Shown here piece by piece: positions 52,451 to 61,086 of a DNA stretch of 64,000 bases. Below the pieces are notes generated by a model. That model saw nothing but the letters and a program-made list of their open reading frames with translations. It searched no databases and had not been told where the DNA came from. The DNA is taken from positions 6,200,001-6,264,000 of the forward strand of contig NZ_CP114903.1 in NCBI RefSeq assembly GCF_027497255.1, given 5' to 3'. The DNA comes from Micromonospora sp. WMMD882. Its GTDB lineage: Bacteria > Actinomycetota > Actinomycetes > Mycobacteriales > Micromonosporaceae. Every line of letters begins with the position of its first letter. Positions within the stretch are counted from its first letter, which is position 1. A program made the position numbers and the translations under genes.

Positions 52451-54949
52451 CTAGGTGCCCCATCCGGGTAGGAGGTTTGCTGGGGTGGAGGCGCGTCCCT
52501 CGGACATCGCCGGCTCGAACGACTCGCCGAGTCTGTTCCGCAGGAGCGATGACAGGTGTTCGGCGTCCAGCACGGGACGACGGCCGGGGTCGAGTTGCCC
52601 GGCCACCCCCTCCGCGCAGCCGAGCAGAAGGGCGGCACGGTGAGGGTCGCCGCCTGCTAGTGCACACTCGGCAAGCAGTCGCAGGCCCTGTGCGATCTCA
52701 CGTCTGTCTCCGGTGCTCCGCGCGATCCGTACGCTGTCGGCAAGGTTCTCGGCGGCGACGTCGTACGCGCCCGCGTGGAGCGCCGCCACGCCCACTCCGT
52801 TGAGGCATCGACTCAGGCAGCGAAGATCGCCGATCCTACGGAACTCGGGCAGCAGCGTCTCGAACGCCGCGCCGGCTGCTGCGGGACGCCCGCGAAGCTG
52901 TTCGAGCCGTGCCAGGCAGACCTCCGCGTGCAGCCTCTCGTGATTGCTCTGGGTCGACTCGGCGAGGTCGCGGGCTTCCGTCAGCCATGTCTCGACGTCA
53001 TCGGGTCGGGAGCCCACGTCGATGCATCGGGAGGCCATCTGGATGAGGCAGTTGCTGCGCTTCACCAGGTCGCCGATCCGCCCGAACGTGTCAGCCGCCT
53101 GCCGGAGATGTTCGAGGGTGTCGTCGAGATCGCGTCCCGCGAGGGCCAGGCCCTCGAGACTGAAGGCGAGATGCCAGTCGTCTCCGTGGCCACGGAACTC
53201 GTCCACCGCCCGGTGGAACTGCTCGCGAGCCGGCCCGGCTTGTCCGTCGTACATCAGGGCCCAGCCCACCGCCATGGTGGCCAGGGACCGCGTGTGCTCA
53301 CCCAGTGCGAGCCCCGCTGCCAGTTCCACGCCTTGTCGGGCTGTTTCGAGCGCTGCTCCGGTGTCCTGGTAGCACCGGAGCAACGATGCGGTCACGGCAG
53401 CCTGCACGCCGAGGCGGGAGGGGGGCAGCGGATGCTCGAGCAGGCGGTCCAGCCAGTCGAAGAGCTCACCGCGGGCGCCGAGGATCTCCCAGCCGGTGCC
53501 GACCCCGGAGACGAACGTCCAGGCCGCGTCCAGGTTCCCCGTGTCGAGCGCCCAGCGCACCGCCACCCGGACATCGGGCCACCGCTGCTCGAACCAGTGC
53601 AGGGCTCCGGCCTGGTCCCTGCCCTGAAGATCCGCCAGCCGTGCGGGGCCACCCCGCAGGTGGTGGACGGCATGACGCTCTCGCAGAGCGGCCAGACCGC
53701 CACGCTCCTCCAGGCGGGAGTGGGCGAAGTGGCGGATGCTGTCCAGCAGGCGGTACTCGCTGGCTCGCCCGTCCCGCCGGCTCGACAGCAGGGAGCGGTC
53801 CAGAAGACGCGGGAAGACGCGGACCACGTCGTCGTGGGTGACGGTCGGCGGGTCGGACACGACCGCGTCAGCGGTGTCGAAGTCGAAGCTGCCGGGAAAC
53901 ACCGAGCACCGTTCGAAGAGCACCCGCTCCTCCTCGTCGAGCAACTCGTAGCTCCAGCGGATAGCGGCCTCCAGGGTGCGGTGCCGGCCAGTCGCGCCTC
54001 GGCCGGTGCCGGCCAGGAGCGCGAAGCGGTCCTGCAGGCGCACGGACAGCTCACTGGGTGAGAAGGCGCGAAGCCGAGCGGCGGCGAGTTCGATGGCCAG
54101 CGGTAGGCCGTCCAGCTTTCGGCAGATCGCCGCGACGTCGTCGGAGTTCCTGTCGTCGAGGGTGAAGCCGGGGAGTGCCCTGGCGGCCCGGTCCGTGAAG
54201 AGCCGCTCGGCCTCCGAGGGTTGCAGGGGCGCGACATCGTAGAGAGCCTCTCCGGCCACGCCGAGGGGAGCGTGTCCGGTGGCGAGCACATGCAGGCTGG
54301 TACACGTCCCGAGCAACTCGTCCAGCAGTCGCGACGTCGACTCCGCCACGTGCTCGCAGTTGTCGACGAGCAACCAGTGATCACCGTGTGCGAGCACGTC
54401 GCGCAGTTGCGACAGCAGCCGGCGTTCGTCCGCGGCGATCCCAAGGCTGTCGGCGAAGACCCGCGTCACCGGATCGTCCGGGGCAGCGCTCGCCAGGTCG
54501 ACCAGCACCCACGTTGCCGGGTGTGGCAGCGTGCCCGCGACGTGAAGGGCCAACCTGGTCTTGCCCACCCCCGGCGGCCCGGTGAGCGTGACGAGCCGAT
54601 GCCGTTGGACAAGCGAGGTGACCTGAACCGTCTCCCGCGCTCGACCGACGAACGACGACAACGGCTGGCGAAGGACACCGCGACGGCGCACAGCCAACTC
54701 GTCGGCGGCATCGACGAGCATTCGCCGGCGCGTCACCCCGAGCTTGCGTAACAGTGACGAGACGTGGCTCTCCACGGTGCGCTCCGACACGTGCAGCGCT
54801 TCCGCGATCTCCCGGTTCTGCAGCCGTCCGCCGACCAGCCGGAGGACGTCGGCCTCCCGCCTCGTCACACCGGCCGCTCGAAGCCTGCTAGGGACCTGTT
54901 CCGCATCGGGCACCCACCAAGGATCAGGGACCGGCTTCCCGGGGTCCAC
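52451..54949 (-). CDS. LuxR-type regulator with N-terminal HTH and NB-ARC/TPR ATPase
   Basis: This protein of about 832 residues has its LuxR helix-turn-helix at the N-terminus (LRAAGVTRREADVLRLVGG, then ALHVSERTVESHVSSLLRKL). A nucleotide-binding domain follows with Walker A LVTLTGPPGVGKTRLALH and Walker B HWLLVDNCEHVAE, and then about 400 residues of helical TPR-like repeats. Such ATP-dependent regulators usually carry the LuxR domain at the C-terminus, so this order is unusual. The ligand is unknown. The start codon is uncertain: GTG at 54949 or 54913, neither with a strong ribosome site. A tandem 12-base repeat lies just upstream, facing a divergent rhodanese gene. Confidence 0.85.
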   Translation of the reverse strand: MDPGKPVPDPWWVPDAEQVPSRLRAAGVTRREADVLRLVGGRLQNREIAEALHVSERTVESHVSSLLRKLGVTRRRMLVDAADELAVRRRGVLRQPLSSFVGRARETVQVTSLVQRHRLVTLTGPPGVGKTRLALHVAGTLPHPATWVLVDLASAAPDDPVTRVFADSLGIAADERRLLSQLRDVLAHGDHWLLVDNCEHVAESTSRLLDELLGTCTSLHVLATGHAPLGVAGEALYDVAPLQPSEAERLFTDRAARALPGFTLDDRNSDDVAAICRKLDGLPLAIELAAARLRAFSPSELSVRLQDRFALLAGTGRGATGRHRTLEAAIRWSYELLDEEERVLFERCSVFPGSFDFDTADAVVSDPPTVTHDDVVRVFPRLLDRSLLSSRRDGRASEYRLLDSIRHFAHSRLEERGGLAALRERHAVHHLRGGPARLADLQGRDQAGALHWFEQRWPDVRVAVRWALDTGNLDAAWTFVSGVGTGWEILGARGELFDWLDRLLEHPLPPSRLGVQAAVTASLLRCYQDTGAALETARQGVELAAGLALGEHTRSLATMAVGWALMYDGQAGPAREQFHRAVDEFRGHGDDWHLAFSLEGLALAGRDLDDTLEHLRQAADTFGRIGDLVKRSNCLIQMASRCIDVGSRPDDVETWLTEARDLAESTQSNHERLHAEVCLARLEQLRGRPAAAGAAFETLLPEFRRIGDLRCLSRCLNGVGVAALHAGAYDVAAENLADSVRIARSTGDRREIAQGLRLLAECALAGGDPHRAALLLGCAEGVAGQLDPGRRPVLDAEHLSSLLRNRLGESFEPAMSEGRASTPANLLPGWGT

Positions 54950-54966
54950 CTCCGACCCGGGTTCGA

Positions 54967-54990
54967 GTTTCCGTACTGGTTTCCGTACTG
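54967..54990. repeat. Two tandem copies of GTTTCCGTACTG
   Basis: The exact 12-base unit occurs twice without spacer, 17 bases before the LuxR-ATPase start and about 100 bases before the divergent rhodanese gene. Direct repeats one helical turn apart fit binding sites for a regulator, perhaps the LuxR protein itself. Confidence 0.55.
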
Positions 54991-55090
54991 AGCACGGATG
55001 TGGCAGGCGACGAGGCGCGCTCGAATGGGTCGAGACCAACGAGCACGGCCGGCGCCACCTCAGGGCGCGGCCATCGCCAAGGAGGACGGC

Positions 55091-55480
55091 ATGACCCGCA
55101 CTGTTCAGCAGTTGGTGGCTCAAGCGAAGAGCGAGGTGCGGAACCTCTCGGTCGACGAGGTGGCGCAGCACCTGGAGTCCGGTGCCGTACGGCTCGTCGA
55201 CATCCGAGAGCCCGAGGAGGTGGTGCGGGACGGCGCCATCCCGGGTGCTGTCCTGGCCCCACGCGGCATGTTGGAGTTCTGGGCCGACCCCTCCAGCGCA
55301 TACCACCGTGCCGAGTTCGATCCGAACTCCAGGACCATCCTCTACTGCGCATCCGGTGGCCGGTCCGCGCTCGCGGCGCAGAGCCTGCAGCTTCTCGGGT
55401 ACACCGATGTTGCTCACCTCGACGGCGGCCTCAAGGGCTGGAAGCAGCAGGGTCGCCCCGTCACCTTCCAACAGAGCTGA
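55091..55480 (+). CDS. Rhodanese-like sulfurtransferase
   Basis: This 129-residue protein is a single rhodanese domain: VRLVDIREPEEVVRDGAIPG, then TILYCASGGRSALAAQSL with the active-site cysteine at about residue 86, and ending GYTDVAHLDGGLKGWKQQG. It would transfer sulfane sulfur or sense phosphate-like ligands in the cytoplasm. AGGAGG lies five bases before the ATG. A small secreted peptide-like frame follows 37 bases later. It is divergent from the LuxR-ATPase gene. Confidence 0.93.
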   Translation: MTRTVQQLVAQAKSEVRNLSVDEVAQHLESGAVRLVDIREPEEVVRDGAIPGAVLAPRGMLEFWADPSSAYHRAEFDPNSRTILYCASGGRSALAAQSLQLLGYTDVAHLDGGLKGWKQQGRPVTFQQS

Positions 55481-55517
55481 CCCGGAAGCCAGCCACCCGA
55501 CCTCGGAGAGGGACAAC

Positions 55518-55673
55518 ACGATCAAGAAGATCGCCGCCCTCGTCACGGCCCTGCTTGTCGCGCCCGCAGGGCCTGCCCTCGCCCACGACCAGACCATCGT
55601 GCCACCCGGGTTCGACTCGCCTGTGGTGTCCGGAGGAGTCGTCGGCTTCTCACCGCCGTACGGCATCTGCTGA
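55518..55673 (+). CDS. Small secreted peptide-like frame (51 codons) starting at ACG
   Basis: After a good ribosome site (GGAGAGGG, six to seven bases upstream) the frame reads an ACG codon, then IKKIAALVTALLVAPAGPALA, a full signal peptide with a two-lysine start and an ALA cleavage site. The mature peptide would be 29 residues, HDQTIVPPGFDSPVVSGG then VVGFSPPYGIC, with one C-terminal cysteine. No ATG, GTG or TTG lies where a start is needed, so either ACG is used, or ATG was lost by one base, or there is a base error. It follows the rhodanese gene. Confidence 0.5.
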   Translation, partial: TIKKIAALVTALLVAPAGPALAHDQTIVPPGFDSPVVSGGVVGFSPPYGIC

Positions 55674-55758
55674 CCGCACGCAGGCACATGCTCGCGTCAC
55701 CGGCCGCACGGCCCGGATGGCGTCGGGCCGTGCGTGCACTGAGGTCCGACGCCGAAGG

Positions 55759-56136
55759 TTACGACGAGGGACGTGGCCGGAAACCGGAGCAGAGGATCCG
55801 CAGGTAGGAGAGCCGCCCGGCGCTGACCCGGTAGTACGCCTGCTGCTCGACGACCTGCGGCCCGCTGTCATTGGTGACGTCGAACCGATAGCCGACGCGT
55901 TTCACGTCTGCGAGGTCCTCGCCGCGTTCGAGCCGCGTGATCGCCTCGATGTGGTCCGTCTCCTCGAACCAGTGGTCGAAGAGGATCTCCGCCACCTCTG
56001 CGGGCGACCCCGCCTCCCAGTACCGGCCGGGGGTGAGGCCGCGGAAGTTGACATCGGGGCTCAGGAGGGCCTGGAGGGGCAAGCGGTCGCGCTCGGCGAT
56101 CGCCCGTACGAAGCGCTCAGCCGGATCACCGCTCAT
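55759..56136 (-). CDS. NTF2-like (SnoaL-type) protein
   Basis: This 125-residue protein shows the cone-shaped NTF2-like fold: AERFVRAIAERDRLPLQALL, then SPDVNFRGLTPGRYWEAGSP, and VEQQAYYRVSAGRLSYLRIL. Members may be small isomerases, hydrolases or binding proteins, often in secondary metabolism. The catalytic residues are not obvious. It is probably monocistronic; the ATG is preceded by a G-rich stretch (TGGGACCGCG). Confidence 0.75.
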   Translation of the reverse strand: MSGDPAERFVRAIAERDRLPLQALLSPDVNFRGLTPGRYWEAGSPAEVAEILFDHWFEETDHIEAITRLERGEDLADVKRVGYRFDVTNDSGPQVVEQQAYYRVSAGRLSYLRILCSGFRPRPSS

Positions 56137-56295
56137 CGCGGTCCCACACCGGTACGCATGACCTCGCGATCTCCCTCCTTCAGGGGCACCGACCAGGTGG
56201 TGCTACCACGACTCGGGATGGTCGTGGCAGCTGGGTTGACTGCTGTCTCCGCGTGGTGATCAGCCTTGTCGTCGGTGGGCCGGCGTGGCCGACCT

Positions 56296-57057
56296 TCAGG
56301 CGGACCGGGTCGCCGTGATGCCTCCGTCGACGGCGATCTCCGCGCCGTGGAGGTAGCTGGCGTGCCCCGAGAGCAGCCAGGCCACCGCGTCGGCGGTTTC
56401 CTCGGGGGTTCCGGGGCGTCCGGCAGGGGTGCCGGCGGTCATCCGAGCGATGACGTCGCTGTCGGAGGCGTTGATCGGGGTGCGTGTCGCCCCGGGGGAG
56501 ACGGTGTTGACCCGCACACCGCGGGGACCGAACTCCGCGGCCCAGCTACGGGCGAGTTGGATCTCGGCGGCCTTGGTCGCGGAGTACAGCCCGACGAAGG
56601 GATGCCCGACATGTGCCATCCAGGAACCGATGACGACGATCGCTCCGTGGCCACGTTCGGCCATCGGCGGGGCCAGCGCAGCGGTCAGGACGTGGGGAGC
56701 ACGGACGTTGACCGCGAGCGTGGCCTCCAGGTCGGTGTCGGTGAGGCTCACCGTGTCGACGGCCGGGCACAGGGCGGCGTTGTGGACCACGGCGTCCAGT
56801 CGCCCGTCGGCGGCCTCGATGGCGGCACGGGCGAAGTTCCGCAGCGCCTCGGGTGGCTGGGTCAGGTCGGACGGGACGAAGACGGCGTGTCCGCCGCTGC
56901 CGTCGATGTCGGCGACGACGGCGGCGCCGCGGACCTGATCGCGGCCGGTGACGACGACGCGCCATCCCTGCCCGGCCAGGGCCCGGGCGGTGGCGGCGCC
57001 GATGCCGCTGGTGGAGCCGGTGATCAGGACGGTGCGGGTCTGCTCGGTGAAGGTCAT
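56296..57057 (-). CDS. Short-chain dehydrogenase/reductase
   Basis: This 253-residue classical SDR has the cofactor motif VLITGSTSGIGAATARALAG near residue 10, NAA near residue 87, the catalytic serine in VVIGSWMAHVG, and the YSATK active site near residue 150. It ends with the usual EIAVDGGITATRSA. NADP is suggested by the basic TGR after the second strand. The substrate is unknown. GAGGTGG precedes the ATG, preferred over an in-frame start 57 bases earlier. It is divergent from an XRE gene that likely controls it; no gap gene lies in the 101 bases between. Confidence 0.93.
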   Translation of the reverse strand: MTFTEQTRTVLITGSTSGIGAATARALAGQGWRVVVTGRDQVRGAAVVADIDGSGGHAVFVPSDLTQPPEALRNFARAAIEAADGRLDAVVHNAALCPAVDTVSLTDTDLEATLAVNVRAPHVLTAALAPPMAERGHGAIVVIGSWMAHVGHPFVGLYSATKAAEIQLARSWAAEFGPRGVRVNTVSPGATRTPINASDSDVIARMTAGTPAGRPGTPEETADAVAWLLSGHASYLHGAEIAVDGGITATRSA

Positions 57058-57158
57058 GCCCACCACCTCACCGCGGGCGCGCGCCGGGCGCCAGGACGCG
57101 CCCTGCCTGGTCACCTCATGACCAGGTTCGCGTCGCGGTCTGCTCCTACACTCGATGG

Positions 57159-57995
57159 GTGCCTGTCGACCGTGTTGCCCTGGGGGCGTTCCTGCGCTCC
57201 CGGCGCGACCGCCTGACCCCTGCCCAGGCCGGCATCGAGGCGTTCCCCGGCCCGCGGCGGGTACCGGGTCTACGCAAGGAGGAACTCGCCGTGCTCGCCG
57301 GGTTGAGTACGGACCACTACAGCCGCCTGGAACAGGGACGCCAGCACACCGTCACCGACGAGGTGGTGCGGGCGTTGTCGCGGGCGCTGCGGTTGGACGA
57401 GATCGAACGCGCCCACCTGCGGGATCTGGCCGCCCCGGCCGCGCGCCGGCGGTGGGCGGGTCCGGAGGTCGCTCAACGGCCCGACCCGGGCATGCTGCGC
57501 CTGATGGCAGCGCTCGACCACGTTCCGGTGTTGCTGTTGGGGCGCCGTGCGCAGGTGCTGGCGCGCAACGGGCTGTTGAGCGCGGTCCTGGGGTCTGCCC
57601 TGGAGCCGGGGTCGTCGTTCGCGCGGTGGCTGTTCCTGGAGCCCGACGCGCGGGCGCGGATCGTGAACTGGGCCGACTTCGCCGCCGCGGCGGTCGGGGC
57701 GCTGCGCTACGAGGCGGGACGCCACCCCGACGATCGCCGACTCGTCGACATGGTGCAGGAGTTGCGCCGCGGCGATCCCGACGTCGCGCGGTGGTGGGAC
57801 GACCAGCGGGTCACCTTCCGCACCTCGCTGACCAAGCAGTTGGCCCACCCGACGGCCGGGCCGCTCAGCTTCGGCATCGAGTCGGTCGTCGGGCCGCACG
57901 ATCCCGAGCAACGCCTGGTCGTCTACACCGTCGAACCCGACTCGCCCACGGCGCGGGTCCTGCCCATGCTCGCCAGTTGGACGGCCGTGCCGTAG
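57159..57995 (+). CDS. XRE-family regulator with MmyB-like ligand-binding domain
   Basis: This 278-residue protein has an N-terminal helix-turn-helix (RRVPGLRKEELAVLAGLSTD, then HYSRLEQGRQ, near residues 30-60) and the MmyB-like domain that probably binds a small ligand (LMAALDHVPVLLLGRRAQVL, and RWLFLEPDARARIVNWADF). Regulators of this type very often stand divergent to an SDR and repress it, as the arrangement here suggests. The start is the GTG at 57159. Confidence 0.92.
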   Translation: MPVDRVALGAFLRSRRDRLTPAQAGIEAFPGPRRVPGLRKEELAVLAGLSTDHYSRLEQGRQHTVTDEVVRALSRALRLDEIERAHLRDLAAPAARRRWAGPEVAQRPDPGMLRLMAALDHVPVLLLGRRAQVLARNGLLSAVLGSALEPGSSFARWLFLEPDARARIVNWADFAAAAVGALRYEAGRHPDDRRLVDMVQELRRGDPDVARWWDDQRVTFRTSLTKQLAHPTAGPLSFGIESVVGPHDPEQRLVVYTVEPDSPTARVLPMLASWTAVP

Positions 57996-58123
57996 CTGGG
58001 CAAAGCGAGTGGTGACGGGCGGCCGTGTGCGGTCGGACGGCGGCGCGCTCGCCGCGGGCGCGGGTGACCCGGTTCGGCGGCACGGCCTCCTCGCCTGCGA
58101 TACGGAGCACATGGCGGGCGTTG

Positions 58124-58152
58124 TTGACCGTCCTGCGCGTGCGGAATAGCCT
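58124..58152 (+). promoter_or_regulatory. Promoter candidate of the secreted protein gene
   Basis: TTGACC and TAGCCT are 17 bases apart, 58 bases before the start. The leader has GGGGGAG about nine bases before the ATG. Confidence 0.5.
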
Positions 58153-58209
58153 AACTTCGATGGACTCCGGAGCGTCCGGCCTCGGGTCGTCGACGTACGG
58201 GGGAGCAAC

Positions 58210-59151
58210 ATGCGAATTGGTAGACGTCTGTCCGTTTTCAGCGCGGTCATCCTCGGCCTTCTGGTCCTTTCCGGACAACCAGCCCAGGCGGCCTACTACA
58301 ACACCTACACCACCCTGGCCACCCTGCCCGACACCAGCGGGGCCACCGGGGTGCAGGGCTTCGCCGCCGGCGCCACCTACCTCTACTCGGTGAAGGCCCG
58401 CACGGCCAACGACCTTTCCGCCATCTACCGCGTCCACAAGAGCACCGGCGCGCGGGTGCAGATGACGAACGGCACCAACAACACGACGACCAACACCTGG
58501 CTCGGGCACGGCAACGACATCACCATCGTCGACATCGACGAACAGCATCACATGTTCATCGTCACGATGAACGAGACCGGCGCGCAGCTCGTGAAGCTCC
58601 GCTACGAGGGCACCACCTACTACTACGTCGGCTCGTACCAGGTGCAGCTCAACGGGGCCCCGTTGACGGTGTCCGGCATCAACCGGGTCTCGGTCACCAG
58701 CTCCACGATCACGTTCATGTTCAAGAAGGGCCGGACGATCTACAACGGCAGCCTGCCGCTGCGCGCCAACTCCGGCACGATCACGCTGACCAAGGCGTTC
58801 GACCTCCAGGTCGAGGGCGCTCTGGTCAACGGCGCCGTGGTGCCGGACCTGACCGACTTCACCAACCAGGGGTTCTTCTACGACGAGAACCGGCAGGTCC
58901 TCTACTACCCGCTGACCAAGGACAACCGCAGCATCGTGCTCGTCTACCGGAACGTGTCACCGGCGACGACCGGGACCGCGCCCGCGGCCACCGATCTCTC
59001 CTTCCGCATCACGTCCTCGGCGTACCCGGTCCAGTTCGAGATCGAAGGCGTCGGGCTCAGCGACGGCAGGCTGTACTTCAACACGAACCGCCGAAGCTCC
59101 ACCGAGGCCTCCGACGGGGTCCACGTGTTCGACGGTTACGTCGCGTCCTGA
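58210..59151 (+). CDS. Secreted protein of unknown function, beta-propeller-like
   Basis: This 313-residue protein has a signal peptide (RIGRRLSVFSAVILGLLVLS then GQPAQAA). The mature part is rich in threonine, asparagine and aromatic residues with repeated strand-turn units, for example TYLYSVKARTANDLSAIYRV and GNDITIVDIDEQHHMFIVTM, which resemble a beta-propeller. I do not recognise a named family. A good promoter precedes it. It is secreted and probably binds carbohydrate or cell wall; this is a guess from composition. Confidence 0.7.
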   Translation: MRIGRRLSVFSAVILGLLVLSGQPAQAAYYNTYTTLATLPDTSGATGVQGFAAGATYLYSVKARTANDLSAIYRVHKSTGARVQMTNGTNNTTTNTWLGHGNDITIVDIDEQHHMFIVTMNETGAQLVKLRYEGTTYYYVGSYQVQLNGAPLTVSGINRVSVTSSTITFMFKKGRTIYNGSLPLRANSGTITLTKAFDLQVEGALVNGAVVPDLTDFTNQGFFYDENRQVLYYPLTKDNRSIVLVYRNVSPATTGTAPAATDLSFRITSSAYPVQFEIEGVGLSDGRLYFNTNRRSSTEASDGVHVFDGYVAS

Positions 59152-59262
59152 CGTACCCGACGTGAGGGACCGCCGTGGCCCGGACGCCGGGTCACGGCGC
59201 TCCCCGTCCGACCTGATCTTCCCGCCCGGGTACGCCGTGAGGCCGCCCGTCAGGTCGGGGCG

Positions 59263-59712
59263 TCAGCCGGGCGGGCGGGCCGTGTCGTACCGCTCGCGAC
59301 TGGCGCGCACCTCGTCCAGGTGCGCCTCGGCCCACTCCTTGACGCCGCGCACCACCCGGTGGAGCGAGAGACCGAGGTCGGTCAGCTCGTAGGTGACCGT
59401 CACCGGCACGGTCGGCGTCACGGTGCGGATGACCAGACCGTCGCGTTCGAGGGAGCGCAGCGTCTGGGTGAGCATCTTCTGGCTGATCCCGGTCAGCCTG
59501 CGGGCCAGCTCGGAGTACCGCATCGCCGGTGGGGCGTCGGCACGGTCGTGCCCGGGGCGGCCCGGGCCGTCGCTGCCCAGCGCGGCAAGGACCAGCGCGA
59601 CCCACTTGTCGGAGATCCGGTCGAGTAGCTGGCGGCTGGGGCAGCTGGCCAGGAACGCGTCGTACTCGGCCCGCGCCTGGGCGCGCTGCTGGGCCGCGGT
59701 GCGGGTGGGCAT
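59263..59712 (-). CDS. HxlR-family transcriptional regulator
   Basis: This 149-residue winged-helix protein shows HxlR marks: the CPSRQLLDRISDKWVALVLA start with the early cysteine, MRYSELARRLTGISQKMLTQ, and RSLERDGLVIRTVTPTVPVT. The early cysteine may sense oxidants or aldehydes. The start at MPTRTAAQQ has AAGGAG about eight bases upstream, preferred to a start 81 bases earlier. A palindrome before the gene is a likely auto-operator. No divergent target gene is intact: the next gene is a TetR remnant. Confidence 0.92.
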   Translation of the reverse strand: MPTRTAAQQRAQARAEYDAFLASCPSRQLLDRISDKWVALVLAALGSDGPGRPGHDRADAPPAMRYSELARRLTGISQKMLTQTLRSLERDGLVIRTVTPTVPVTVTYELTDLGLSLHRVVRGVKEWAEAHLDEVRASRERYDTARPPG

Positions 59713-59760
59713 CGCCTGCGCTCCTTCCTGCTTTGGTGGTCTACGCACTTCCAGGTGCCT

Positions 59761-59777
59761 ACTTCCCATGGGGAAGT
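59761..59777. promoter_or_regulatory. ACTTCCC-ATG-GGGAAGT palindrome, HxlR operator candidate
   Basis: A perfect 7-base inverted repeat lies 49 bases before the HxlR start; a further ACTTCC half occurs 15 bases nearer the gene. Confidence 0.5.
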
Positions 59778-59811
59778 TACCCGACCACGCCACCCGAGCA
59801 CGCCACCGCGT

Positions 59812-60360
59812 TCACCGGGGAGTGACGCCGCTGCGGGCGCGTTCCAGGCCGTCGAAGAGCAGGTCGAGGGTGAACTCGAACTCGGTCTGGCTGTCGCACC
59901 AGCCGAGCGTGGGATCGGCGGCGTCGTGGGTCTCGGCGGCCACCATCGCCGCCAGGTGGGGAAGCTGCTCGGCCAGCGCGGCCAGTTGGGCCTCCGCCGC
60001 GTCGGCGTCGACCTCGTCGCCGGCTGCCGGCTGGAAGATCTCCTGGGCGAAGCCGAGCGCCAGGCTGCCGAACGCGTGCAGCGCCCGGTGGGCGATCCGG
60101 TACGAGAAGCCGCCCTCGACCAGGGTGGCGAGGATGCCCTCGTAGTAGCCGTACACCGAGGAGGGAACGCCCGGCCGGGAGCTGACCAGCGCGGGCGCCC
60201 ATGGATGCCGCAGCATGACCGTACGCGCGGCGAGGAAACGCCGCCGCAACCGGGTGGGCCAGTCGTCGCCGGCCGTGTCCGCCCCGGCGTGGCCGGCTGC
60301 CGCCACGATCTCGGCGACGACGGCGTCGACGAGGCCGTCGAGCAGCCCTTCCTTGCCGGC
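59812..60360 (-). pseudogene. TetR-family regulator lacking its DNA-binding domain
   Basis: The readable part begins AGKEGLLDGLVDAVVAEIVA, the end of a TetR helix-turn-helix domain (usual form: NKDELLDxLVDAV), and continues through a full C-terminal domain: RLRRRFLAARTVMLRHPWAP, GVPSSVYGYYEGILATLVEG, TEFEFTLDLLFDGLERA. The first 40-50 residues holding the helix-turn-helix are gone and no start codon is well placed. The break is sharp near 60360, where the plus-strand remnant begins. Confidence 0.65.
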
Positions 60361-60377
60361 CCGCGCCCCGCGCCGGG

Positions 60378-60599
60378 ATCGTCGGTGACCTGCTGGTGGT
60401 CCCCGCCACGGTGGGCGAGTTCTGGATCCTCGGGTACCTGATCGTCTTCGGCGTCCGGAGGCGGGCGCTCCCGACCCCGCCGCCCAACTCCGCGATCGGG
60501 GATGCCCGGCGGTCAGGCCAGATTTTCGGCCCGGACGGCGCGCTCGTCTCCGGTGGCCAGGGTGAGCACGTGCCGCAGCCCGGGACGTCCGTCAAGTGA
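60378..60599 (+). pseudogene. C-terminal remnant of a membrane protein (DUF4386-like)
   Basis: From the junction the plus strand reads IVGDLLVVPATVGEFWILGY and LIVFGVRRRA, which looks like the last helix of DUF4386-type membrane proteins (usual PATIGE...GYL...GVR). The rest of the gene is missing, and the frame runs on into the GNAT gene's antisense. With the TetR piece it marks one deletion. Confidence 0.45.
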
Positions 60600-61031
60600 C
60601 ACCTCGCCGGCGGGGGTGAATCCGACGCGCCGCAGCACCGCCAGCGACGCGGCGTTGTCCAGGGTGGTGGCGGCGGTCAGCCGGCGCAGCCCGTACGTCT
60701 CACGGGCGAGCGCGGCCATCCGCCGTACGCCGTCGGTGGCGACCCCGCGCCCGGCGGCCCGCCGCGCCACCCGGTAACCCAGCTCGGCCTCGCCGCCCGC
60801 GACGTCGACCAGGTTGAACCGGCCCAGCACCTCCGCGTCGTCGACCAGGAGGTGGAAGTGGCACCGACCGGTGGTCTGCTCGGCGAGGAGCGCGGCGTGC
60901 CGGGCGGCGAAGTCGGCGAAGTAGTCGTCACCCCGGTCCGGCACCGAGCGCGCGAACCAGGCACGGTTCTCCTGCTCGAACGCCAGCAGCGCGTCGGCGT
61001 GCTCGGCGGCGAGCCGTACGAGGGCGGGCAC
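60513..61031 (-). CDS. GNAT-family N-acetyltransferase (RimJ/RimL-like)
   Basis: This 172-residue protein has a GNAT fold similar to RimJ/RimL: the N-terminal LLAFEQENRAWFARSVPDRG, the strand ELGYRVARRAAGRGVATDGV (acetyl-CoA loop, usual form RxxGxGxA), and LDNAASLAVLRRVGFTPAGE. It may acetylate an amino group of a ribosomal protein, amine or antibiotic. It starts with GTG. Nothing nearby indicates the substrate. Confidence 0.9.
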   Translation of the reverse strand: MPALVRLAAEHADALLAFEQENRAWFARSVPDRGDDYFADFAARHAALLAEQTTGRCHFHLLVDDAEVLGRFNLVDVAGGEAELGYRVARRAAGRGVATDGVRRMAALARETYGLRRLTAATTLDNAASLAVLRRVGFTPAGEVSLDGRPGLRHVLTLATGDERAVRAENLA

Positions 61032-61086
61032 CGGCGCAGCCTAACGCGACGTCCGACGGGCCGGGTCGATTCGGCCCCGGCCGTCG

